64,000 nt of DNA, taken from Pseudoduganella armeniaca. GTDB taxonomy: Bacteria; Pseudomonadota; Gammaproteobacteria; Burkholderiales; Burkholderiaceae_D. The position numbers and the translations under genes were made by a program. Numbering within the stretch: the first letter of the stretch is position 1; every line of letters begins with the position of its first letter. The stretch covers positions 62,001-126,000 of the forward strand of contig NZ_CP028324.1 of assembly GCF_003028855.1 (NCBI RefSeq), given 5' to 3'. This document shows positions 1 to 8,033 of this stretch, one piece after another. The notes under the pieces are model-generated. The model had not been told where the DNA came from and did not search any database. It saw nothing but the letters and a program-made list of their open reading frames with translations.

Positions 1-503
1 GCGGGCTGATCGGCACGGGCCCGGATGGCCGGCGCCGCATCCTGCAGCCGGAACAGTTCCTGAACGAATGGGCCAGCGGCTACCTGGGCCGCCTGAGACC
101 CCGGCTGGCGCGCTACCGCTTCGCCAGCGCGGACTTCGACCGCTGGAGCCCGGCCCAGGGTCACTCGGCCTGGGGTGGCGAAGTCGGTGCCGCCTACCTG
201 ACCAAGCACCTGCAGCCGCGCACGGCGACCATCTACCTGGACATGAGCGACCCGGCGCTGCTGGCCTCGATGGTGCGGGAGTTCGGCCTGCGCGAGCAGG
301 CCGACGGACATGTGGAAGTGGTCGAGATGTTCTGGCACGCGCCCAGCTTCGTCGAGTGGTTCCCGACGGTGCCGCCGCACCTGATCTACGCAGACCTGCT
401 CGGCAGCGGCGATGTGCGCCACGTGCCGGTGGCCCAGCAGTTGGCCGGACAGATCGTCGAGCGCCTGCAACAGGCACCCGAGCTAGCCGGCGTCAGAAGG
501 TAA
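1..503 (+). CDS. AbiEi-type (type IV TA) antitoxin, C-terminal part
   Basis: The reading frame is open from the left edge, so only about 166 C-terminal residues are visible and the N-terminal winged-helix part lies outside the window. Recognisable blocks are a central WGGEVGAAYLTKHLQP-type segment, an EVVEMFW segment and a final LIYADLLGSGD segment. These match the order in the C-terminal domain of AbiEi-family antitoxin/transcriptional repressor proteins. In that family the protein represses its own operon and neutralises an AbiEii nucleotidyltransferase toxin. No AbiEii-like gene follows; the next feature is a hairpin and then a gene on the other strand. The protein may therefore be a solitary regulator. 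The family call rests on remembered motif order, not on a search. Confidence 0.65.
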   Translation, partial: GLIGTGPDGRRRILQPEQFLNEWASGYLGRLRPRLARYRFASADFDRWSPAQGHSAWGGEVGAAYLTKHLQPRTATIYLDMSDPALLASMVREFGLREQADGHVEVVEMFWHAPSFVEWFPTVPPHLIYADLLGSGDVRHVPVAQQLAGQIVERLQQAPELAGVRR

Positions 504-579
504 TGCCGCCAAGTTAAGAAGTTGGGCTGCGCCGGGCCTGATTCCGTCTCTGGAGCGATTGGTGCGCGGGCGAGCCCCC

Positions 580-632
580 GGTGACAGGCACCCGTTTGCG
601 GGTCTTCGACCCGCAAACAGGTGCCTGTCACC
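580..632. repeat. REP-like long hairpin, copy 1
   Basis: The outer arms are GGTGACAGGCACC (580-592) and its complement GGTGCCTGTCACC (620-632). The inner arms pair through GTTTGCGGGTC and its complement around a TTC loop, giving 24 pairs out of 25. The same 13-base outer arms occur at 62143-62194 with unrelated but also self-complementary inner arms, so only the outer part is conserved. No T-run follows, which argues against a simple intrinsic terminator. Confidence 0.8.
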
Positions 633-664
633 ACGGGTTTCTTTGAAGCCGACGGCGAATCCGG

Positions 665-1822
665 TCAGAAGGCGCCGCGCATCCAGTCCGGCAGGGCAAT
701 CATCTTGCCGTTGCCGATGCCGCTGCCATGCCTGACGACGGTTTCGCCAGCCTCCAGTGTCGCCAGCAGGATTTCCTGCCATTGCTCGCGGTTGGGCCGG
801 GTCATGTCACGCGGGATGTGCTGCGCGTCCAGCGCCGAACGGCGCAGTGCCGACCACTTGCGGTCGCGCTCGACGGAGCGCTCGAAATCGAAGTCGCGCA
901 GGTGCACCAGCCAGAGCTGGTCCATGGTCACCGTGTCCGGCTCCAGGCAGCTGTGGAAGCCGATCGTCCACGTGGTCGGACTCGAAGCGATCACGGGCTT
1001 ATGGAAGGCCGGGCTGGCCACCAGCGAGCTGCGCTGCAACGACACGGGCGACGACAAGTCGATCGACGACTCGCTGCGGATGTCGTGCACCAGTTCATAC
1101 GCATGCGCGGGACGCAGGATGGTCTGGGGCGGCTGCGCCGGCAAGGCGGCGCGGAAGGCGTCGAAGCCGTGCTCGTGCAAGACGAGTTCGTCGGCATCGA
1201 CGTGCAGCACCCAGTCGTACTGCGTCAGCAGGAAGCGCTGGAAGTGGCCGCAGAAGGCCGAGATATTGTAGTGATCCGTTTCGCCGCGCGGGATGTCCAC
1301 CACGTGCACGATGCCGCGCAGGTGGTCGATCTGGTCGCGGTCGGAACCATGGTTGATGACGTAGATGTCGGCCGCCGCCACCAGCTGCGTGTAGTAGCGC
1401 AGGAAGACCTCCAGCACGGCCTTCTCATTGTAGACGTGGGTGAATACGGCCAGCCGGCCCGGCTTGGCATAGGGCAGGCCTTCGAACAGCTTCAGCCAGT
1501 CGGTAGCGTTGCCATAAAAGCTACGATCCACCTGCAGCTCGCTCTTGAAGAAAAACGTGCCGTTGTCCAGCGAATCGAAAATGCACAGCTGCGCGGGGCC
1601 GGCTTTCACCACCGAATGCAGCATGTATTCCGTATTGATGCCCTGGCCGATGAGCTTCCATCCTTGCGCCGTGCGCTCGACTTCCAGCATCTGCAGGGAA
1701 GTCTGCCCGGCCGGCAGCAGGCCGAAGCGGCACTGCGGCGGAATCGCGGCGAATTCGGGAATGCGCAAATACAGCTCGGATGCGGCCCCGTCCGGGGTAG
1801 CGATACGCAACAGTTCGGCCAT
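665..1822 (-). CDS. Family 2-like glycosyltransferase
   Basis: A 385-residue protein without signal peptide or membrane segment, so presumably cytosolic. The first 120 residues are a non-catalytic region. A glycosyltransferase-A-like domain starts near residue 122 (LAVFTHVYNEKAVLEVFLRYY), and residues 208-212 read VDADE, the expected DXD metal/nucleotide-sugar site. A distal RDFDFE segment resembles those in the Glyco_tranf_2_4 type. The gene stands alone, ending 33 bases beyond the hairpin and starting about 50 bases from the stop of the pilus ATPase gene. Donor and acceptor cannot be deduced. It could decorate surface polysaccharide or pilin, but that is only suggested by the neighbours. 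Confidence 0.7.
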   Translation of the reverse strand: MAELLRIATPDGAASELYLRIPEFAAIPPQCRFGLLPAGQTSLQMLEVERTAQGWKLIGQGINTEYMLHSVVKAGPAQLCIFDSLDNGTFFFKSELQVDRSFYGNATDWLKLFEGLPYAKPGRLAVFTHVYNEKAVLEVFLRYYTQLVAAADIYVINHGSDRDQIDHLRGIVHVVDIPRGETDHYNISAFCGHFQRFLLTQYDWVLHVDADELVLHEHGFDAFRAALPAQPPQTILRPAHAYELVHDIRSESSIDLSSPVSLQRSSLVASPAFHKPVIASSPTTWTIGFHSCLEPDTVTMDQLWLVHLRDFDFERSVERDRKWSALRRSALDAQHIPRDMTRPNREQWQEILLATLEAGETVVRHGSGIGNGKMIALPDWMRGAF

Positions 1823-1873
1823 GGTGCCCTTTGTAGTGTGATGGGTGCCGGCCGGCAGCGCGCCGGGGAGACG

Positions 1874-2977
1874 TCAGCGCAGGTTGCCGAGCACCTCGTG
1901 CAGTTCCAGCCGATTATAAGCGGCCCGCATCGCATCGCGCGACGTGATCAGTTTCTTGCTGACCAGCTGAAACAGCGCATCGTTCAAGGTACGCGACATA
2001 TTGTCATCCTTGCGCTTCATAAAATCTGCCACCATATGCAGTTTTTCCAGCTCGGCAATAAAAGGGGCGACCTGCTGGTTATTATTGAAGAGCATTTCGC
2101 TGGCCAGCACGAAGTTGCGGCCGTTCTCGCTCGGCAGCAGCGCCTGGAAAATTACGCCGACCAGGGCGGCGGCCAGCGCGGCGGCGCGCTGTTCGCGCTG
2201 CTCGGCCGGGAAAAAGCTCAGCAGTTTGGTGATTGCGCCGATGGCATTATTGGTATGCATCGTCGCCAGCACGAGGTGACCGGACTCGGCCGCATGCAAT
2301 ACCGTTTCCGCCGTGGCGAAGTCGCGGATCTCGCCCACCATCAGCACATCCGGCTTTTGCCGCAGGGCTTCTCTTAGTCCACTGGCAAAGTTGACAGTGT
2401 CGGTGGGTACCTCCTTTTGCGAGATAATGGAACGCTTGCGTTCCAGCGCATACTCGATGGGCTCCTCGATCGTCACGATGTGGGCGTTGCGGGTCGCGTT
2501 GATATAGTCCAGCATTGCCGCGATGCTGGTGGTCTTGCCCGAACCGGTGGGACCGGAGACGAGCACCAGGCCATTGGACGCGTCCAACAGCGTGCGCACG
2601 TACAGCGGCAATCCCGTGCTTTCCAGGCTGAGGGGATGCAGCGGCAGGCGCCGGATCGACACGCCCACCTTGGTGCCGGAAGCCATGCGGTAGATATTGC
2701 AGCGGAAGCGGCTGTCCTGCAAGGTCAGGGGACGGTCGAGTGCCCGCTCGACGATCTTGTCTTCCCAATCCTCATCCACCGCGTTGAGGAAAGGTTTCAT
2801 CTCGCTCAACGTGACGGGCGCCTCGCGCAGCGGTTGCCAGCCGCGCGGCGTCTTGACCATCGCCTGCGCGTCCTGTTCCAGGTGGACGTCCGAAAATGCC
2901 TGACCATCCTGGGCAAGCGCCGTCATCTCCCGCAGGAGGTCGATAGGGCTGGAAGATTGGTACGGCATTGGTTTCAC
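1874..2977 (-). CDS. PilT/BfpF-like pilus retraction ATPase
   Basis: A 367-residue secretion ATPase of the T2SS/T4P family with the PilT length. It shows a Walker A motif GPTGSGKTT at about 142-150, an Asp box with paired acidic residues (TIEEPIEY, about 169-176), Walker B VLMVGEIRD at 211-219 and a His box LATMHTNNA at 238-245. PilT-type enzymes depolymerise pili at the inner membrane. The N-terminal sequence is shorter than in PilB-type extension ATPases, and there is no zinc CXXC pair, which supports retraction rather than extension. The gene is separated from the pil operon by a plus-strand regulator, so it has its own promoter region in 2978-3214. R64-type systems lack this enzyme; bundle-forming pili have one (BfpF). 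Confidence 0.8.
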   Translation of the reverse strand: MKPMPYQSSSPIDLLREMTALAQDGQAFSDVHLEQDAQAMVKTPRGWQPLREAPVTLSEMKPFLNAVDEDWEDKIVERALDRPLTLQDSRFRCNIYRMASGTKVGVSIRRLPLHPLSLESTGLPLYVRTLLDASNGLVLVSGPTGSGKTTSIAAMLDYINATRNAHIVTIEEPIEYALERKRSIISQKEVPTDTVNFASGLREALRQKPDVLMVGEIRDFATAETVLHAAESGHLVLATMHTNNAIGAITKLLSFFPAEQREQRAAALAAALVGVIFQALLPSENGRNFVLASEMLFNNNQQVAPFIAELEKLHMVADFMKRKDDNMSRTLNDALFQLVSKKLITSRDAMRAAYNRLELHEVLGNLR

Positions 2978-3130
2978 CTGGAAAATAAAAAACAGTTAAG
3001 ATTCGAAAAAGTGCCAGTTCAGCAGTGTCCGATGTCGGTGGAGAGCATTGGATGGGGATTGGCCCGCGCTGCCCGGTAACGATAAAACTGATTCAGTAAT
3101 TACAACATAATTTTACCTCGGTTAATTGTA

Positions 3131-3169
3131 ATCCAGCCGTCATATAAACAGTTTAGACAACGGCTGGAT
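3131..3169. promoter_or_regulatory. Inverted repeat in divergent promoter region
   Basis: ATCCAGCCGT (3131-3140) and its exact complement ACGGCTGGAT (3160-3169) are separated by 19 AT-rich bases. They lie between the retraction ATPase gene (minus) and the OmpR-type regulator gene (plus), about 45 bases before the regulator start. The geometry fits an operator for the adjacent regulator or a leader hairpin. No T-run follows, so a terminator is less likely. Confidence 0.4.
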
Positions 3170-3214
3170 ACCACGGCAGCACAATGCATATCAGAGGAAG
3201 TTGATTACTCGAAC

Positions 3215-3904
3215 ATGAAGATCGCATGCTACATCCGCAACTCCACCGTGTCCGACACCGTCAAAACCGTGCTGTCTCGCGCCAACCACGAGACGGCCCA
3301 TTTTGACAACGAGGCGGCCCTGTTGCGCAGCGTACGGCGCAGCCGGTTCGACCTGATCCTGATCGACATGGGCGCGGAACCGCGGGACGACAACAGCATC
3401 TTATCGTGGCTGAATCTGCGCACGGGGGACAATACGCCTGTCATTATCCTGTCTCCTTTACGCAGCCCGGAACTGGCAGCACTGACACTGAACAGCGGCG
3501 CGGACGACTTCGTCAACCGGCCGTTCGAAGCGGTCGAGCTGGTGGCGCGCATCAACGCGCTGCTGCGCCGCTGCGCGCCATTGCAGGCGCGCCGCTCGAT
3601 CTCGTTCGCCGGCTACACCCTGGACCGCGACAGCGCCAGCTGCACCTTCCAGGAGCAGCCCATCGAACTGACGCCGCGCGAGTTTTCCATGGCGTGGCTG
3701 TTCTTCTCCTCGCCCGGCATCTATATCTCGCGCGAGACCATCGGCGCCGTGATCTGGAGCGCGGACAGCGAAGTGGCGGGCCGCACGATCGAGCAGCATG
3801 TCTACAAGCTGCGCAAGAAGCTGCAGGTGGGCGAGGAGAAAGTGGTGATGATCCGCACCGCCTACTCGCAGGGCTACCGGCTGGAGCTGTGCACGCCCGA
3901 ATAA
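3215..3904 (+). CDS. Orphan OmpR-type response regulator, atypical receiver
   Basis: A 229-residue protein with a receiver domain (1-115) and a C-terminal OmpR/PhoB winged helix (about 125-225, with TPREFSMAWLFFSSPG and the RTIEQHVYKLRKKL recognition segment). The putative phosphoacceptor is Asp51, and the switch serine is at 80. The usual N-terminal acidic pair is absent (MKIACYIRNS), and the conserved Lys of the K-P loop is Arg (NRPFE, 101-105). Phosphorylation-independent or unusual activation is therefore likely. No histidine kinase is adjacent. It sits between the pilus operon and its retraction ATPase and beside a T3SS, a position reminiscent of HrpG-type OmpR regulators of plant-associated T3SSs. 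That analogy is inference. Confidence 0.8.
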   Translation: MKIACYIRNSTVSDTVKTVLSRANHETAHFDNEAALLRSVRRSRFDLILIDMGAEPRDDNSILSWLNLRTGDNTPVIILSPLRSPELAALTLNSGADDFVNRPFEAVELVARINALLRRCAPLQARRSISFAGYTLDRDSASCTFQEQPIELTPREFSMAWLFFSSPGIYISRETIGAVIWSADSEVAGRTIEQHVYKLRKKLQVGEEKVVMIRTAYSQGYRLELCTPE

Positions 3905-3912
3905 GCCCGCCA

Positions 3913-4398
3913 TCACGATCCTCCCGCCGTGTCGCCGCCATCCGCCAGCGCGGCCGCATCCAGATTCCGGTACACCTTCCACGCATACTTGACCCGCAGC
4001 GCCGCATCGCGCGCGTTGTAGGCCCCCACCGCTTCCCACGTGCTGCCCAGGCGGCGCATATTGTCCGCCAGGATCCACGCCGCCACCTGGATGCTGGTGC
4101 ACGGGTCGTACAGCTGCTTCTCCTCGATCCCATGCTTGCGCAGCATCGGCAGCCAGCGGCTGTTGATCTGCATCAGGCCGATATCGTAGGTGCCGTTCTT
4201 GTTGGACCGGTTGATGGCGTTCGGGTTCAGGCCCGACTCCGTTTTCGCGATCGCGTAGAGGAGGTGGGCGCTGACGCCGTAGTACGACGCGGCTTCTTCC
4301 CAGCAGGCGGAGGCTGGGGTGGAGAGCAGGGTTAGCGTTGCCGCGATGGCGGCTTGGCTGGCTGCTCGTTTGGCGACGGTGATGAAGTTAGCGTTCAT
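3913..4398 (-). CDS. Pilus-associated lytic transglycosylase (IagB/R64 PilT type)
   Basis: A 161-residue exported protein. A cleavable signal peptide ends near ...STPASA (about residue 31). The SLT fold follows, with catalytic Glu54 in AKTESGLNPN, the GLMQIN motif at 73-78 and an AVGAYNA segment near the end. It would cleave peptidoglycan to let the pilus pass. It corresponds to PilT of the R64 thin-pilus operon, which is a transglycosylase and not the ATPase of the same name. It is the last gene of the operon and overlaps the stop of pilV by four bases (ATGA). The C-terminal 15 residues are Gly/Asp-rich and probably disordered. Confidence 0.85.
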   Translation of the reverse strand: MNANFITVAKRAASQAAIAATLTLLSTPASACWEEAASYYGVSAHLLYAIAKTESGLNPNAINRSNKNGTYDIGLMQINSRWLPMLRKHGIEEKQLYDPCTSIQVAAWILADNMRRLGSTWEAVGAYNARDAALRVKYAWKVYRNLDAAALADGGDTAGGS

Positions 4399-5819
4399 TT
4401 GACATAGATAAATACATCGTCGGTGCCACAGATCATCAGGCGTGCGTTCCTGTCTGGAACGATGATGCCTCGTGGGTAGACAGTGACCATTCTCTTGGCG
4501 TACGTCGAGTACGCCTCATAATTGCATTTGCCGCCGAGGGCTACTTCTTTGGTCGACAGTGCGATGGCTGGCGCCGACATCCACTCTTTTGCTTCCATGC
4601 CTTTGGCGTAGATCGCGAGATCGCTTCTGATATCACCTGCAACTGCAAGTTCGCCTTTAATCGCGGCGTCGCGCTCGACTGCAAGTTCGCCATTAACGTT
4701 GGCTTTGCGTTCCACGTAGAGATCCTGGCCAACATGCACGTCCAGATTCGTCCAGATATGGTCATCCGCGTGGATTGTTCCTTTTGAAACGACCTTCGTT
4801 CGTGCCTCTACGGTTCCCGCAGTGAGGTTTTTTGGCACGTTGAAGTTGCCATCGTTATCGACCGCGAGCGCCTTCCACCCGGCGTCGGTGAACATGAACG
4901 CGAGCCCCTTATCCATTGTCATTCGCACATCACCAGGTTTGGCTCCTTTGACAGCAAGCAGCTCGTCATGATTTGGCACGGGGCTCTTCCAAGATGATGA
5001 CGACCACATTTCGTCTTTGCATGTCAATATCTCGCGCGTATCGGGATCGATGGTTAACCCGGCTTCAGCCGGACCATCGATGGGCTTGCACGGTGTCCCA
5101 TCTTTAGCAAGCGCGGTACCAACGAACCGCAGCGCCGTCGACATTTGATTTGCTTCCGGCCGACCCGGCACGCGACTGCGGTAAAGGAAGTCCGCCGTCT
5201 GCTGCGCCGCTCCGTCGTAAAACAGGCTGGAAACCAGGTGGCCACTATCGTCCTTCTTGCCCTGCAATGCCGGCGTCGCGCCCACGCAGGGCTTGCCACG
5301 GAAGGCAGTGGTTGGCATCTGCCACGACGCGCCGCGCGCTTGTTCGAATGCTGTGGTGACAATGTAACCGCCGCCGCTACCGGCCTGTATTGCAATGGCC
5401 GGCAAGTCTTTGTCCTCAATAGGAGTGCCGGCGGTGGTCACGATCAGCGCGTCGAACTGTTTAGGATAAAACGTCGGGTCAGGCCGCCGTACCAGTACAC
5501 ACGTGCCCTGGCCATAGGCGTTCGTGTCCGAAAAGCTCGCCGGCAGGAATTTGGCCGTGCGAAGTTGCTCGAGGGTGATGGGCAGCACGGTGGCTGCCGT
5601 TGGGGTTCCCGCGACCACGACGTCGAACTTCGCGTCGAGATAGCGGCGTGCCGCGTCCACCACCTGCGCTTGGTAACTGGCGGTCTGCTGGCCTTTCATG
5701 TCGTCGAGCGAGCGGTCGACCAGGCTGGCCAGCCCCACCAGCAGCACGGCACCGATGGCCAGTGCCGCCAGTACCTCGATCAGCGTCATGCCGCGCTGGC
5801 GTCCGTATGTGCGATTCAT
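4395..5819 (-). CDS. pilV: PilV-like minor pilin / pilus-tip adhesin
   Basis: A 474-residue protein with a type III (prepilin) leader: GRQRG then MTLIEVLAALAIGAVLL, with Glu at +5 of the mature protein. The long C-terminal body (residues 30-474) is hydrophilic and contains four or five Cys. The region about 330-420 is a series of short repeated strands (GTIHADDHIWT, GELAVERDAAIKGELAVAGD) like a beta-prism or fibre shaft. This matches PilV of conjugative thin pili, whose C-terminus binds recipient surface polysaccharide. No shufflon inverted repeats or Rci recombinase gene were seen, so a single fixed tip is predicted. It overlaps its neighbours by four bases on both sides. Confidence 0.85.
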   Translation of the reverse strand: MNRTYGRQRGMTLIEVLAALAIGAVLLVGLASLVDRSLDDMKGQQTASYQAQVVDAARRYLDAKFDVVVAGTPTAATVLPITLEQLRTAKFLPASFSDTNAYGQGTCVLVRRPDPTFYPKQFDALIVTTAGTPIEDKDLPAIAIQAGSGGGYIVTTAFEQARGASWQMPTTAFRGKPCVGATPALQGKKDDSGHLVSSLFYDGAAQQTADFLYRSRVPGRPEANQMSTALRFVGTALAKDGTPCKPIDGPAEAGLTIDPDTREILTCKDEMWSSSSWKSPVPNHDELLAVKGAKPGDVRMTMDKGLAFMFTDAGWKALAVDNDGNFNVPKNLTAGTVEARTKVVSKGTIHADDHIWTNLDVHVGQDLYVERKANVNGELAVERDAAIKGELAVAGDIRSDLAIYAKGMEAKEWMSAPAIALSTKEVALGGKCNYEAYSTYAKRMVTVYPRGIIVPDRNARLMICGTDDVFIYVK

Positions 5820-6307
5820 TGCGCCCCCGCCAGCCAGACCGGCACGCCATCGGCCAGTGCACGACGCGCCAGCAGGGGTGCCAGCGCAACATGGGTGTCG
5901 CCTTCGGCCGGCGAATGCAGCGTGCCGGTCGCTTGCCGATACGTGCCTGCCATCAGTGAGTTATGCGAGTATCTGGCCAGCGCCGCGCCGACGTCAGCGC
6001 CCGGGACCTTGATGCCATAGATATAGATCGTGCCATCGGCCGTACGGTAGTTGTTCCACTGTCCGTCCGCCAAGGTCGACCAGCCGCGCAGCGCGCCTTC
6101 GGCGCGCAGCGTGGCCAGGTCGACGCCGGTATCGCGCTGGTCGTCATGGGCGCTGAAGTACCGCACCACGGCGGCGCGATAGATCGCCATGCTCTCCACC
6201 TGCGCCGCCACGCTGGCCCGCTGCTCCAACCGTTCGGTCGGCTGCGTGAAATGGGCCATGGCGCCGAGCAGCGAGACGATCACCGTCGATAACGCGATAC
6301 TCCACAT
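5816..6307 (-). CDS. pilM: PilM-like type IVb pilus protein
   Basis: A 163-residue protein with one N-terminal hydrophobic segment (MWSIALSTVIVSLLGAMAHF) and a periplasmic remainder, size and topology typical of PilM from R64-type operons. The segment ESMAIYRAAVVRYFSAH after the membrane helix resembles the conserved family block. Its role in the pilus machine is poorly defined even in model plasmids. It lies between the broken pilS gene and pilV, overlapping pilV by four bases. In R64 pilM precedes pilN, so its place after pilS is a rearrangement. Assignment rests on architecture and operon context. Confidence 0.6.
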   Translation of the reverse strand: MWSIALSTVIVSLLGAMAHFTQPTERLEQRASVAAQVESMAIYRAAVVRYFSAHDDQRDTGVDLATLRAEGALRGWSTLADGQWNNYRTADGTIYIYGIKVPGADVGAALARYSHNSLMAGTYRQATGTLHSPAEGDTHVALAPLLARRALADGVPVWLAGAQ

Positions 6308-6336
6308 GCTGTATTCCTTTCGGGGGCTATAGGCCG

Positions 6337-6896
6337 TTAGGACGCGGTGAATGTCACATCATTGCTAGCGGCGCTGCACACCTCTTGAGCCTTCGCCGCC
6401 TTCACGGGGAACTCGTCGGCTATATTTTTGCCTTGAGCAACCGAGGTCCAACCGCTGGCACCACTCACCACATTCATACAGACCTCTTTCGGCAATCCGG
6501 CATACACAATCGTGAACGCCGACGTGTCTCCCGTAACTGTCACGGCACCACCCCAGCTGTTAGTAATCGTCTCGGTGCCGCTGCGTGTCAATGTCGACGG
6601 CACCGCGCTGGCCGCGATAAGCGCGCCGTTCATGTTTGTGGTGCCATACGTCTGCCCCAAATACAGCTTGCGCACCGCCGTGCGCAGAGAAACCACCTCC
6701 TCGCTCGTCTGATTCGACTTGGCACTACCAAACGCCCCATTCAACAAAGAGACCGCCCCAGTACGACAACGGCCGCCACGCCCAGGTAGGCAATGGCCTC
6801 CAGCAGCGAAGCGCCGCGCTGTCGCCGCGCCCCGATTGGTCGCTTGACCGTCGTGGTGGCGCCGACAGAATTACGTTGTTGGTGCATGCTGTTCAT
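6337..6896 (-). pseudogene. pilS: PilS major pilin, frameshifted at a C4/G4 run
   Basis: The 5' part (ATG at 6896, preceded by GGAG seven bases upstream) encodes a long prepilin leader ending RRQRG, then ASLLEAIAYLGVAAVVVLG with Glu at +5. It then runs out of frame to a stop at 6741. The continuation (VSLLNGAFGSAKSNQ..., to 6337) is in another frame and gives the usual pilin body with two Cys (VCMNV and EVCSAA). Adding one base to the C4 run at 6756-6759 (G4 on the coding strand) joins the two parts into one pilin of about 185 residues. It is either a sequencing or assembly slip, a phase-variable tract, or a real loss that would abolish the pilus. Confidence 0.8.
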
Positions 6897-6956
6897 GATG
6901 TGACTCCGGATTCCATGGGTTGGTTGATGACTACACTGGTACTTCAAAAATCGTTG

Positions 6957-8033
6957 TTACTGCACGCCGCGGGCCATCGTGGCAATCTCCTGCTGGATGC
7001 CGAAGAAGCCCGACACCAGCCACGCGATCACCAGCGCCAGGGTGACGATGGCAAAGCCGTTCAGCACCTTCATGCGCAGCGCGATGGTCTCGACGCCCTC
7101 CTCCATCCATTCCGTCGCCAGCAGCTTCAGCGCTTCGGAAAAGCCCTTGTATTCGGCATACACGCACAAATCGTCGATCACTTCGCGCGACGGGAACACG
7201 TAGCCGGCATTCCTCAGCGCCTCGCCGCAATTCAGGCCGGAGCGCACGCCCAGCAGCGCGCCGTCGAGTCGCTCGCGCAACCAAGGCTGCGCCATGCCGG
7301 ACAACCGCAGCAGCGACTTCTCCACCGTCACGCCGGCCGACTGCAGGGCCGAGAAGGCCATCAGGAAGCCGCTGCCCACCACCAGCCGGTAGATCGAGTA
7401 CGGCGCGAAGCGGTCGGCGAACACGCGCGCGTCGCCGCGCCACAGCGGCATCGAGACGAACAGCGCCACCAGCAGCGCCAGCGCCAGCACGACGGTCGGC
7501 AGCATCCAGTTCTGCACCCACACCGACATCAGGTACAGCGAGCGCGCCGTGCCGTGCCACAGGTTCGGATCCATCATCTGAGTGAACTGCGGAATCACCC
7601 GGGTTCCAAACATCCAGATATAACCGGCCGTCAGCGCCAGCACCGCGAGCGGATAGGCGATGCCGCCGATGATCGTGCTCTTGATGCGGCGGGACGCCTG
7701 CACCACGTCCACCACCGCCAGCAACGTCGATTCCAACCGGCCGGACTGCTCGCCGGCCATGATGATCATCTGCTCCGTGCGCGGCACCCACCACGCCAGC
7801 CCGTCGGACAGCAGGTGGCCGTTCTGCACCATGCGGCGGCAGTCGTCCAGCACCAGCGCCAGCGGCTCGTTGGGCTTGCGTTCGTTGTCGGAAGCGCGCT
7901 TGCGCAGGTCTTCCAGGATCTTCAAGAGCGGCAGGCCGCTGGCCAGCATCTTGGCGATCTTGCGGTACAGGCGCAGGCGCACGCTGTCGGTGAACTGGGT
8001 GCGTGCCCACCAGCGGTTGACGTCAACGCGCAT
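6957..8033 (-). CDS. pilR: PilR, inner-membrane platform protein (T2SS F family)
   Basis: A 358-residue polytopic protein with two copies of the GspF-like domain. The first is cytosolic (about 15-135: KMLASGLPLLKILEDL), followed by paired hydrophobic segments near 150-170 and 180-215. The second domain (about 235-330: SALQSAGVTVEKSLLRL) is followed by a last membrane segment (GFAIVTLALVIAWLVSGFF). It would anchor the assembly ATPase at the inner membrane and build the pilus base. It overlaps the upstream pilQ gene by 11 bases, showing tight translational coupling. The length is as expected and nothing is missing. Confidence 0.88.
   Translation of the reverse strand: MRVDVNRWWARTQFTDSVRLRLYRKIAKMLASGLPLLKILEDLRKRASDNERKPNEPLALVLDDCRRMVQNGHLLSDGLAWWVPRTEQMIIMAGEQSGRLESTLLAVVDVVQASRRIKSTIIGGIAYPLAVLALTAGYIWMFGTRVIPQFTQMMDPNLWHGTARSLYLMSVWVQNWMLPTVVLALALLVALFVSMPLWRGDARVFADRFAPYSIYRLVVGSGFLMAFSALQSAGVTVEKSLLRLSGMAQPWLRERLDGALLGVRSGLNCGEALRNAGYVFPSREVIDDLCVYAEYKGFSEALKLLATEWMEEGVETIALRMKVLNGFAIVTLALVIAWLVSGFFGIQQEIATMARGVQ

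Noticed and set aside
4395..5819. Possible shufflon at the pilV 3' end
   Set aside because: No inverted repeats of the sfx type, no alternative C-terminal segments and no recombinase gene were seen.
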